The translations under genes and the position numbers were made by a program. Shown piece after piece: positions 35,261 through 42,606 of a stretch of DNA of 64,000 nt. How positions within the stretch are numbered: position 1 is the first letter of the stretch; every line of letters begins with the position of its first letter. The notes beneath the pieces were generated by a model, which saw only the letters and a list, made by a program, of their open reading frames with translations, ran no database searches and was not told the DNA's origin. Origin of the DNA: CAYOZN01 sp964408455. Its GTDB lineage: Bacteria > Planctomycetota > Phycisphaerae > UBA1845 > UTPLA1. Location of the stretch: NCBI GenBank assembly GCA_964408455.1, contig CAYOZN010000026.1, forward strand, positions 1-64,000. Direction: 5' to 3'.

Positions 35261-36421
35261 GTGATCGACGATTCCATCGATGCGCTGCTTCCCGCCAATG
35301 CCGCGCCGCCGACCGGTGCACCTATCGATTTCCAATCGCTTCCGGCCCGCCCCGGCGTGGTCCTGCTGGCCGATGCGGCAGGCAGGCCTGTGCTGCTTGC
35401 CCTGGGACAAAACCTGCGCCAGCTCATTCACCATCGCCTGACGGCCCCGGTGGCCGAAGGGCCGACCCGCCGCGCCAATCTGGCGGAAGTGACGCGGCAG
35501 CTTCGCTGGCGCGAGACATTCAGCCGCTTTGAGTCGATGTTCGTTCACTGGCGCTGTGCCCGCCTGCTGCAACCGCGCGCGTATCGCAAGTCGCTCGCCT
35601 TCGGTTCGGCCTGGATGGTGCGCGTCGACCCCGGCGCGGCACATCCCCGGTTCGAGGCCACGTCGACGTTTCGCGCCTCCGACGCGGCGACGGCGATTTA
35701 CTTCGGGCCGTACGCGACGCGAAAACTCGCGGAACAGTGGATCGCGGCGCTCGAGGACCTGTTCGATCTGTGCCGTTATCACGACATCCTGGTGCAGGCG
35801 CCGCACGGCGAGGCGTGCGCCTATTTCGAGATGGGCAAGTGCCCCGCACCGTGCAACGGCACGATCGCCATGGAGGCGTATCGCGAGATGATCGCGTCGG
35901 CGGCGGCCTTCACGGCGGGCGACCGGGCGGCGGCCGTCGCCGGCGTCGAGGCGCGCATGCAGCGGGAATCGGCGGCGCTGCGGTTCGAGCGGGCGGCGGC
36001 GATTCACAAGAGCCTGCGCGCGGCGAGTGAGCTGGCGGCGCGGCCGGAATATGCGAGTGTCACCGACGTGACGCACGCGGCATGGCTGGTCTTCCAGCGC
36101 GGCTCGCGCCCGAGCCGGCGAATGCAGCGCGTCGGACTGGCGGCCTTTGCCGCCGGGCCGTGCGGAATTCGTGAACTGGGCACGGCCCCGCTGGCGGACG
36201 CCGAAAGTGCCGCGACCGCATGGCTGGCCGCGGCCGGCGAGGCTGTCGGCGGCGGCGGTGCGGATGCGGCCGTGCGCTCGGAGGCATTCTGGCTGATTGC
36301 CCGGCATCTGCTGACGGCCGGCGGGAAAGAGGGCGTGATCGTCCCGGTCGGATCGGAGCCGGCATCGGCCGCGGCGGCGGTGCGAGCGGCGTTTAAGTGT
36401 CAGACGAAGGACGCTGAGTGA
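35261..36421 (+). CDS. UvrC N-terminal-like protein with degenerate GIY-YIG domain
   Basis: A 386-residue protein starting with GTG. It aligns with the N-terminal half of UvrC / Cho: a GIY-YIG-like segment (PGVVLLADAAGRPVLLALG at about 31-49, QNLRQL next), the FGPYATRKLAEQWIAALEDLFDLCRY segment, the Cys cluster GEACAYFEMGKCPAPCNG, and a UVR-like motif (MQRESAALRFERAAAIHKSL). In UvrC the first segment reads GVY...YVG; here both tyrosines are replaced and the glutamate position is not conserved, so nuclease activity is unlikely. The RNase H-like and HhH C-terminal halves are missing, replaced by an Ala-rich region. It could be a structural or UvrB-binding protein. The family call is by eye. Confidence 0.75.
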   Translation: MIDDSIDALLPANAAPPTGAPIDFQSLPARPGVVLLADAAGRPVLLALGQNLRQLIHHRLTAPVAEGPTRRANLAEVTRQLRWRETFSRFESMFVHWRCARLLQPRAYRKSLAFGSAWMVRVDPGAAHPRFEATSTFRASDAATAIYFGPYATRKLAEQWIAALEDLFDLCRYHDILVQAPHGEACAYFEMGKCPAPCNGTIAMEAYREMIASAAAFTAGDRAAAVAGVEARMQRESAALRFERAAAIHKSLRAASELAARPEYASVTDVTHAAWLVFQRGSRPSRRMQRVGLAAFAAGPCGIRELGTAPLADAESAATAWLAAAGEAVGGGGADAAVRSEAFWLIARHLLTAGGKEGVIVPVGSEPASAAAAVRAAFKCQTKDAE

Positions 36422-36441
36422 CGCTCATTCCGCTGGTTCAC

Positions 36442-36862
36442 CACTGCTTGAAGCAGTCGCACAGGGGGGTGGTGAAATCGCGCCCGCATCGCACTGCTCA
36501 CAGAGCAGTGGCACGCCGCTTCTGCACTGCTTGAAGCAGTGGCACACGGCACTGCTTGAAGCAGTGGCACAGGGGGGTGGTGAAATCGCGCCCGCACTGC
36601 ACTGCTCACAGAGCAGTGGCACGCCGCTTCTGCACTGCTTGAAGCAGTGGCACACGGGGTGGTGAAATCGCGTCCGCACTGCACTGCTTGAAGCAGTGGC
36701 ACACCGGGTGGTGAAATCGCGTCCGCACTGCACTGCTCACAGAGCAGTGGCACCCTGCTTCTGCACTGCTTGAAGCAGTGGCACACGGGGTGGTGAAATC
36801 GCGTCCGTACTGCACTGCTCACAGAGCAATGGCACGCTGCTTCTGCACTGCTTGAAGCAGTG
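36442..36862. repeat. Mosaic array of eleven hairpins
   Basis: Two hairpin types alternate. Type A is CACTGCTTGAAGCAGTG (seven copies at 36442, 36525, 36550, 36633, 36682, 36764, 36846), type B is CACTGCTCACAGAGCAGTG (four copies at 36492, 36600, 36731, 36813). Stems are 7 or 8 bp with loops TGA or ACA. All share the arms CACTGCT and AGCAGTG and nearly all are followed by GGCAC. Spacers are conserved: one of about 33 bp with GGTGAAATCGCG (five copies), one of 14-15 bp with CTTCTG. It lies between two convergent genes, 20 bp after the UvrC-like stop and 40 bp before the next. Minus-strand open frames in it are a by-product. Confidence 0.9.
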
Positions 36863-36901
36863 GCACGGGGCGGCAGGGCACACGGCCCGGTTTAATGGAC
36901 G

Positions 36902-37915
36902 CTACTTGTCGACCTTCAGCACCAGGATTGCCGACTCGCCGGGTTTCCAGCCGTGGGGGGCCGTGCCTAAAACGATGTACTCTCCGGGCTTGAGCGACAG
37001 GGTCGTCTTCAGCGAAAAAACGGGGCGGAGATAAATCCTTTTTGTTCCGCTTGGCGTTTCTTCCGTCCGTGCCGAATCCATTTCGAGTTTCGACGACACT
37101 TCGAGCTTTATGGAATCACCGGCCATGCTCAGAATGCGCCCAGCTATTTTGGCGTTTGCGGAAGTGTCTCCGCTGATCATGCCTGAGACCTCGAATGTCT
37201 CCGCTTCGGCAACTGCTGTTGACAGCCGTCCCATGACGCCGACACCGCCGAAGCGCGACAACTCCGCCGCGACCGCCTCCAAATCCGCCGGTATGGCATC
37301 CGCCGGCTGATCGCGTCCGGGCATGGCGCGGAAAAATGTGGCCTCGATTCGGACAGACGGTAAGGGCGTGTCCATGGATTTGACGAGTTCCTTGGCGCGT
37401 CCGACGCGTTCGGCGGCGCCGCTGATCATCAACAAGGGTCGGCCGTGGTCGGCCACGGTGCGCAATTCGCTGCCGAACGTCTGGCTTAGTGCAGACGCCA
37501 CTTCTTGCGAAGTCCGGTAGCGCAGCGGCACGACCGTCAGCTCTGATTCGCTCATTGGCGCAACCGGCACGTCGAGCTTTTCCACCAGCGCCTCGACGCA
37601 CTTCAGGCCGTTGACGAAGCCGCTGACGATCAGACTTGACGTGCGATCGTCACTCACCGCGGTCACGCCGCATGTCCTCTCCACGATCAGGGCGATGGAG
37701 TGGGCTCTTGCATGCTTGAGGACAAAGACGCGGGGTTCGATCCATTCTGGCTCGGTCCTGGTTTCCGGCGCTGCCCGTCCACCCCGGACGGCAGGCTGTT
37801 CCTGCGATTGGGCCACAAGAATGGGCGCGGCGTCGCACGCGGCCGCCGCGGGAGGTGGAACCTGGGCCGAATGCGCACACAAGGTAAGCAGCGATATCAC
37901 CATTGAGCTGAACAT
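36902..37915 (-). CDS. Exported protein with secretin-N-type repeats
   Basis: A 337-residue protein with a short hydrophobic start (MVISLLTLCAHSAQV), a linker, and two repeats of the secretin/NolW-like N-domain (about 62-117 and 126-184: VFVLKHARAHSIALIVERTCG, VVPLRYRTSQEVASALSQTFG). The last about 150 residues start like a secretin core (VRIEATFFRA) and end GEYIVLGTAPHGWKPGE, but no complete pore domain is present. It is the third gene of an overlapping operon after an ECF sigma factor and an anti-sigma factor; its start overlaps the anti-sigma stop by about 19 bp. GGAAGGAGAT precedes the ATG. Role: probably an envelope partner or sensor for the anti-sigma. Confidence 0.75.
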   Translation of the reverse strand: MFSSMVISLLTLCAHSAQVPPPAAAACDAAPILVAQSQEQPAVRGGRAAPETRTEPEWIEPRVFVLKHARAHSIALIVERTCGVTAVSDDRTSSLIVSGFVNGLKCVEALVEKLDVPVAPMSESELTVVPLRYRTSQEVASALSQTFGSELRTVADHGRPLLMISGAAERVGRAKELVKSMDTPLPSVRIEATFFRAMPGRDQPADAIPADLEAVAAELSRFGGVGVMGRLSTAVAEAETFEVSGMISGDTSANAKIAGRILSMAGDSIKLEVSSKLEMDSARTEETPSGTKRIYLRPVFSLKTTLSLKPGEYIVLGTAPHGWKPGESAILVLKVDK

Positions 37916-38556
37916 AGGGCATCTCCTTCCGTTGGATGGGACATGGATGAATCATCGGGCGCCGGCGGTTCCTGCGGCGACTCCTGCGGCGCGGCCGCGT
38001 CCGGCGTTTCGTAGAGCCAGACGATGTGAATGTCGGGCCGGCTGGATTGGAGCTGCACGGCCGTCACGCCCTCGGGCGTCTCAATCGAGAACGCGGGCCG
38101 AGGCTCGCGTTGAATATGCTGCGTGCCGCCGGCAGATGGCGGCTCGACGTATGCATCTGTTCCTGCGTCGACGATCAGGCGTCGATTGGCGTCGCGTACC
38201 TGCCACGTGTACACGCCGTAGCCGACCAGGGTTGCAAACAGGAGCGCGGCGGCGACGCGCATCGCCGCCGTGCGCCAGTGCCGAAGTGGTGGCACGACCG
38301 GGCGCGGGGCCGCGGCAAGGCGCTCGGCGGCGCGGCCGAGTGCCGCGAGATCGGCCTCGACGGCAACGAGCCGCTGAAAGGCGTCGGCGCAGGCGGGGCA
38401 GGCAGCCAGATGGGACTCGACTGCTGAAACGTCGTCGATCGGCAGCGCGTCGTCCATTAAATCGTTCAACATCCCGCGAACGCGTTGGCAGGCATCGCCG
38501 TCGGGGATGGAGGGACAGTCGTGACTGGGATCGTTTGGAAATCGTGATTCGCTCAT
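37897..38556 (-). CDS. Zinc-binding anti-sigma factor
   Basis: A 219-residue membrane protein with a zf-HC2 anti-sigma motif: H49-x3-C53-x2-C56 (SHLAACPACADAF), with an earlier Cys23. A membrane helix at about 97-117 (AAMRVAAALLFATLVGYGVY) separates the cytosolic zinc domain from a periplasmic part with GVTAVQLQSSRPDIHIVWLYE and a Pro/Ser-rich C-terminus. It should bind and inhibit the sigma factor whose gene overlaps its start (ATGA). The ATG at 38556 overlaps the sigma stop at 38553, which fixes the start. The signal it responds to is unknown. Confidence 0.85.
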   Translation of the reverse strand: MSESRFPNDPSHDCPSIPDGDACQRVRGMLNDLMDDALPIDDVSAVESHLAACPACADAFQRLVAVEADLAALGRAAERLAAAPRPVVPPLRHWRTAAMRVAAALLFATLVGYGVYTWQVRDANRRLIVDAGTDAYVEPPSAGGTQHIQREPRPAFSIETPEGVTAVQLQSSRPDIHIVWLYETPDAAAPQESPQEPPAPDDSSMSHPTEGDALCSAQW

Positions 38557-39101
38557 GGCTCGCCGCTCCCGGACCGGGCAAGCAGCTCTGCCAGTCGTGC
38601 CCGCGCGAGATGGACGTGGGTTCGCGCGGCTGCCTCGCTGCATTGCAGGACCGCGGCCACGCCGGCATAGTCCATCTGTTCCATGGTTCGCAGCGTGATG
38701 GCCAGCCGCTGCTGCGGCGGCAGCGTTTCGATGGCTGAGCGCACACGCTCCAGGCGTTCCGCGCGATCGGCCTGTGTCGCCGGCGTGTCACCGTCCGGCG
38801 ACTCGAGTGCGTCGCTCAAGGGCGCCGGTCGTCGCCGCCGCCGCCGGTTCATGGCCAGGTTGGCCGTGGTGCGGGCCAGCCATGGCCCGAATGCGGCGTC
38901 GCGGATGGCGATGCCCCTGGCAGCTGCGAGTTGAAACGCCTCCTGCACGATTTCCTCCGCATCGTCGCGATTCCACACCAGCTTCACCGCAAACTGCATC
39001 AGGCGGCGCCGGAGCGCCTCGATCCACGCCTCCGGCGACAGACCGAGCGGCATACCCCAGCCGGGATCCCGCGACTGCTCCGGCTTGAGTGGATACGTCA
39101 T
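38553..39101 (-). CDS. ECF-type RNA polymerase sigma factor
   Basis: A 182-residue group 4 sigma factor. Region 2 (about 30-95) has LMQFAVKLVWNRDDAEEIVQEAFQLA and RTTANLAMNRRRRR; region 4 (about 119-174) has IETLPPQQRLAITLRTMEQMDYAGVAAVLQCSEAAARTHVHLARARL. I chose ATG 39101 because the upstream part is low-complexity and the region 2 start then fits. It leads the three-gene overlapping operon with its anti-sigma factor and a secretin-domain protein and is likely autoregulated, as is usual for such pairs. Confidence 0.88.
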   Translation of the reverse strand: MTYPLKPEQSRDPGWGMPLGLSPEAWIEALRRRLMQFAVKLVWNRDDAEEIVQEAFQLAAARGIAIRDAAFGPWLARTTANLAMNRRRRRRPAPLSDALESPDGDTPATQADRAERLERVRSAIETLPPQQRLAITLRTMEQMDYAGVAAVLQCSEAAARTHVHLARARLAELLARSGSGEP

Positions 39102-39178
39102 CGGGTCAACCCGCCAACACCCGGCGTGTTCAACCAGGGACTGTCGCCACCGGGCACATTGTTTAAGACAAATTTTCG

Positions 39179-39206
39179 AAAAAAAACGGGCGCCGGCTCT
39201 CCGGCT
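39179..39206 (-). terminator. Possible terminator between polyprenyl synthase and the sigma operon
   Basis: On the minus strand GCCGG-AGAG-CCGGC is followed five bases later by eight T. It lies 120 bp after the polyprenyl synthase stop, so it probably ends that transcript. Confidence 0.5.
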
Positions 39207-39325
39207 ATGAGCGGCCGCACTGGATGGCGGCGATTGCCGCCTATTACACAGCACGACACGCCCGCGGTGAAATGGATAGAAAGTGCATACGGCGGGGCAA
39301 GCGTCCCGGCCCGATCGCGCCGGGA

Positions 39326-40297
39326 TTATTGGCGGCGCTGGAGGACGAATTCGGCGGCCGCGGCCAGGCCCGCACGGGCGTCGCTTTCGGGCAGGCAGTC
39401 CAGGCGTTCCAGGGCGGTCTGGACGTGGGTGCGTGCGCGATGCACCGCCCAGTCGATGCAGGGCGTATCCAACAGCAATTCCCGCACGCATCGCGTCTTG
39501 TCGGTGTGGCCGTTCGACAGCACGTCAATCATCCGCTGGCGGTCGCGGCCATCTGCCTGCTCGAGATAACGAATGATCGGCAGCGTCAGCTTGCCCATGT
39601 CCGCATCCCGGCCGACCGTCTTTCCGGTTTCGCCTTCGCTGGCGGTGAGATCGAGCAGATCGTCGATGATCTGGAATGCCATGCCGATGTGCAGGCCGTA
39701 GTCGGCCAGTTGTTCGACGACGTCGTCCGTCGCGCCGGAGACGCGCGCCCCCAGCTCGCAGCAGACGCCGGTCAAGGCCGCCGTCTTGCGGCGGATGATC
39801 TCCAGGTACGTCGCCTCGGTCAGCCCGAAGTCGCCGCGATGTTCGATCTGGAGCAACTCGCCCTCGCAGACGGTGTTGGTGACGTCTGCGATTCGGCGCG
39901 AGGCCCACGTCGAACCCAGGCTGCTGCACAGGTGATAGGCGTGAGAGATCAGGTAGTCGCCCAGCAGAACCGCGCCCTCATTTCCGATCAGCCGGTTGAT
40001 CGTGGCCCCGCGCCGGCGCACGTCGGCTTCGTCGAGCACGTCGTCGTGGACGAGCGTCGCCATGTGGACCATCTCGACCACGGCTGCCAATACGACGTGT
40101 TCGTGGATGATCTCGCCGGTGGCCTTGCCCGCCATCAACAGCAACTTGGGCCGTAACAGCTTGCCGCGATACCGCGCCACCTGGTCGATGAGGCGGTTGA
40201 CAACGGGCAGGTCCGAGCGAAGCTCCTCGTCAAATACGCGTATGACGTGATCGACGTAAAGAGCGACCGGTGGGGCGATCTGGGCAGTAGCTTCCAT
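39326..40297 (-). CDS. Polyprenyl diphosphate synthase
   Basis: Trans-prenyltransferase that elongates isoprenoid chains for quinone side chains or related lipids, about 323 residues. Motifs: GKLLRPKLLLM (about 45-55), first Asp-rich motif LVHDDVLDEAD (D85, D86, D89), second IIDDLLD (D212, D213, D216). The residues five and four before the first motif (M80, T81) are not bulky, in line with a long-chain (hepta- to octaprenyl) product. ATG 40297 is chosen because the upstream 25 codons are not conserved-looking. Near moaC in the same direction, separated by 105 bp. Confidence 0.92.
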   Translation of the reverse strand: MEATAQIAPPVALYVDHVIRVFDEELRSDLPVVNRLIDQVARYRGKLLRPKLLLMAGKATGEIIHEHVVLAAVVEMVHMATLVHDDVLDEADVRRRGATINRLIGNEGAVLLGDYLISHAYHLCSSLGSTWASRRIADVTNTVCEGELLQIEHRGDFGLTEATYLEIIRRKTAALTGVCCELGARVSGATDDVVEQLADYGLHIGMAFQIIDDLLDLTASEGETGKTVGRDADMGKLTLPIIRYLEQADGRDRQRMIDVLSNGHTDKTRCVRELLLDTPCIDWAVHRARTHVQTALERLDCLPESDARAGLAAAAEFVLQRRQ

Positions 40298-40402
40298 TGC
40301 CGAAAAGCAGGCTCCATAGAGGGAATCGGCGCATTCTAGGGACCCAAGCCTAGCGTCCACAACGGCTTGCATTCAGTTTCATAAGAATTGAAAAGTTCGC
40401 AA

Positions 40403-40906
40403 CTACGGCGATCGCGTCCAACTGCCCGACTTGCCGCCGGACTTCTGTTCGAGCTGCACGGGGCCGATAACCATGCCGCGGTCGACCGACTTGCACATGT
40501 CGTAGATGGTCAACGCCGCGACCGATGCCGCCGTGAGCGCCTCCATTTCCGCCCCGGTCTGTCCGGTGACCCGCACCGTTGCGCGTATGTGAACGCGGTC
40601 GGGCGGCACCATCGCGATATCCACATCAACGGAACTCAGCGCGAGCGGATGACACAGCGGGATGAGCTCCGCCGCCCTCTTGGCGGCCTGGATCGCGGCA
40701 ACGCGGGCCGTGCCCAGCACATCGCCCTTCGCGGCCCTGTTTTCCTCGATCATCGTCAGCGTGCGCCGGTTCATGGCGACCGATGCCGAAGCGACGGCAA
40801 CGCGCCGGGTGGCGGGCTTGGCGGCGACATCCACCATTTTTGCCGTGCCATCCGCGGCGATGTGGGTCAGTCGCCGCAAACTCTTTTTGCGCCTGGCTTT
40901 AGCCAC
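40403..40906 (-). CDS. moaC: Cyclic pyranopterin monophosphate synthase MoaC
   Basis: Molybdenum cofactor synthesis, step forming cyclic pyranopterin monophosphate together with MoaA. 167 residues, typical. Conserved segments: LTHIAADGTAKMVDV, KGDVLGTARVAAIQAAKRAAELIPLCHPLALSSV, ATVRVTGQTGAEMEALTAASVAALTIYDMCKSVDRGM, with the catalytic lysines of the KGDV and MCK segments. It starts with GTG at 40906. No other moa gene is in the window. Confidence 0.96.
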   Translation of the reverse strand: MAKARRKKSLRRLTHIAADGTAKMVDVAAKPATRRVAVASASVAMNRRTLTMIEENRAAKGDVLGTARVAAIQAAKRAAELIPLCHPLALSSVDVDIAMVPPDRVHIRATVRVTGQTGAEMEALTAASVAALTIYDMCKSVDRGMVIGPVQLEQKSGGKSGSWTRSP

Positions 40907-40980
40907 GATTATGATCCATATCGCACCGCGGTGTCATTGTCGTCGAAGCGATGCATGGGGGTAAATCTTTGCGGTTGGCA

Positions 40981-41010
40981 TTGGAACCGAAGCGGCAAAA
41001 AGGGTACAAA
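40981..41010 (+). promoter_or_regulatory. Sigma-70-type promoter for the small ORF at 41071
   Basis: TTGGAA (40981-40986), 18-bp spacer, TACAAA (41005-41010), about 60 bp before the ATG at 41071. It lies in the divergent region opposite moaC. Confidence 0.45.
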
Positions 41011-41070
41011 TCGACACGCGGTCTGGCAGGCGGGGTGTTCGCCCGCTGCCGCCGGCGGGGTTTCTGGCCT

Positions 41071-41355
41071 ATGCATAACGAATCTGCCATCAAGACGGTG
41101 CGGCTGCTGGAGATGATCCTGCGCGAGGGCACGGTCGTCCATAGCATCGCGACCAAGGTCGTCACGCTGGCCCGAATGCCCGAAACGGCCGAATACCTGG
41201 CCGCCCTCGACAATGCCCTGGCCGAACGGCTGTTTGCCCTTCAGCTTGAGCGACGCAGCCGGCAGCTTGGCCCCGCCGATGACATGGAGACGGGCACGTC
41301 GCCATGGTCCGTCAAGTCTGAATCGGGCGCGGCCGGGACCATCGCCGCCGTCTGA
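41071..41355 (+). CDS. Small protein of unknown function
   Basis: A 94-residue frame starting ATG 41071 with a helical, mixed-charge sequence (AIKTVRLLEMILREGTVVHSIATKV, EYLAALDNALAERLFALQLERRSR). It is more protein-like than the antisense frame over the same DNA and has a plausible promoter 60 bp upstream. No family recognised. It ends nine bases before the opposite-strand small ORF at 41364. Weak call. Confidence 0.45.
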   Translation: MHNESAIKTVRLLEMILREGTVVHSIATKVVTLARMPETAEYLAALDNALAERLFALQLERRSRQLGPADDMETGTSPWSVKSESGAAGTIAAV

Positions 41356-41363
41356 GCGCGGTG

Positions 41364-41552
41364 TCATTCAACCGGCATTTCGAACACCGGCCAGCAGAAG
41401 AGCAGCCGGAACGGCACGGCCAGCAGATATCCCATCAGCCGCGGAAAGAAATTGAACAGCTCGTTCACGTCGTCGATGTGCCAGTCAAACATGTCGTCCC
41501 CTGCCTTCCTGGCGGCGCCTGTTGAACGGTCAGACGGCTCCGATCGAATCAC
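41364..41552 (-). CDS. Possible small membrane protein downstream of arcC
   Basis: A 62-residue frame whose GTG start overlaps the carbamate kinase stop in GTGA, which suggests translational coupling. The C-terminal half is hydrophobic and aromatic (LFNFFPRLMGYLLAVPFRLLFCWPVF), compatible with one membrane helix. An internal ATG at 41492 would give 42 residues. Function unknown. Confidence 0.4.
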   Translation of the reverse strand: MIRSEPSDRSTGAARKAGDDMFDWHIDDVNELFNFFPRLMGYLLAVPFRLLFCWPVFEMPVE

Positions 41553-42493
41553 AGCACGATCGTCGTTCCGGTCTCCCCGGCCAGCGCCGCCGGCACCTTG
41601 AAGAGATCGGTGATCACCGCGCGGGCATTCGGGTTGTTTCGGCCAGTCAGAAACTGCATCGCCGCCTCGATCTTCGGCAGCATCGAGCCCGGCGGAAACT
41701 GCTTCTGCTGGATGTACTCGCGTATCTGTGCGACGTTCACCTGCCGCAGCGCCTGCTGATCCGGCTTGCCGAAGTTTACGTACACGTGTTCAACACCCGT
41801 CACCAGCACGAGCACGTCCGCGCCCGTCTCGGCCGCCAGGATGGCGCTGGTGAAGTCCTTGTCGATCACAGCCTCCAGGCCGTGAAACTCGCCGGACGAA
41901 TTCTCGACGACGGGAATACCGCCGCCGCCGCCGGCCACGATCAGATAACCTGATTCCACCAGGTGGCGGATCGTCTCGATCTCGCCGATGGACCTTGGCC
42001 GCGGCGACGCAACCACACGCCGGTAGCCTCGTCCGGAATCCTCAATGATATTCCAACCGTCGCGTTCGCGATGCAGCGCCGCCTGATCCTGGCTCAGAAA
42101 CGGCCCGATCGGCTTGGTCGGACTGGAAAAGGCCGGATCGTCGGCGTCCACGGTGACCGTCGTCACCAGGGCGATGACTTCGCGATCCGTGCCGCGGCGG
42201 CGAAGCTCGTTGCGCAGCGTCTGGCCGATCATGTAGCCCATGCCGGCCTGCGTATCGGCGACCGCGAGCCCCAGGTCGATGGGATAGACCTGGTTCTGCG
42301 ATACCTCGACGCGGCGCATGATGGCGCCGACCTGCGGCCCGTTCCCGTGGGTAATCGTGACCTGGCAGCCGGCGAGCACCAGGTCCGCCAGGGGTCGGGC
42401 GACGGCACGACTGCGGCTGAACTGCTCGGAAATGTTGCCGGTGCCGCCGGGTTCGATCAATGCATTGCCGCCGATGGCGACGACGACTTTCAT
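41549..42493 (-). CDS. arcC: Carbamate kinase
   Basis: Amino acid kinase-fold enzyme making ATP from carbamoyl phosphate and ADP, 314 residues. Motifs: VVVAIGGNALIEPG at the start, THGNGPQVG, QAGMGYMIGQTLRNEL, PIGPFL, IVAGGGGGIPVV, VIDKDFTSAILAAETGADVLVLVTGVEHVYVNFG and PKIEAAMQF. AGAGGA precedes the ATG. No arginine deiminase or ornithine transcarbamylase gene is adjacent, so the pathway cannot be given. Confidence 0.95.
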   Translation of the reverse strand: MKVVVAIGGNALIEPGGTGNISEQFSRSRAVARPLADLVLAGCQVTITHGNGPQVGAIMRRVEVSQNQVYPIDLGLAVADTQAGMGYMIGQTLRNELRRRGTDREVIALVTTVTVDADDPAFSSPTKPIGPFLSQDQAALHRERDGWNIIEDSGRGYRRVVASPRPRSIGEIETIRHLVESGYLIVAGGGGGIPVVENSSGEFHGLEAVIDKDFTSAILAAETGADVLVLVTGVEHVYVNFGKPDQQALRQVNVAQIREYIQQKQFPPGSMLPKIEAAMQFLTGRNNPNARAVITDLFKVPAALAGETGTTIVL

Positions 42494-42606
42494 GGTGTTG
42501 TCCTCTGGATGTCTTTTCGGATTATTTGTCGCGGCGGGATGTATTTCAGCATGGACGCGTCCCGCCCGGGCGGGTGCGGACTTCCGCGGGATTGAAAAGG
42601 CGGAAG

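Noticed and set aside
36400..36822. Minus-strand open frames of 69-140 residues with repeated Cys/Ser-rich translation (PLLCEQC, ATASSS)
   Set aside because: They are an effect of the hairpin array: all units keep one frame open. The translation is only the repeat and has no start signal.
36442..36862. CRISPR array
   Set aside because: The spacers are repeats of each other, the units are short palindromes with two alternating types, and no cas gene is near.
37731..37753. GGTTCGATCC, as in a tRNA T-arm
   Set aside because: It lies inside a coding gene and no acceptor, D- or anticodon arm can be drawn around it.
40909..41367. Minus-strand frame of 152 codons opposite the small ORF at 41071
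   Set aside because: Less protein-like than the plus-strand frame, which also has a possible promoter; neither is certain.
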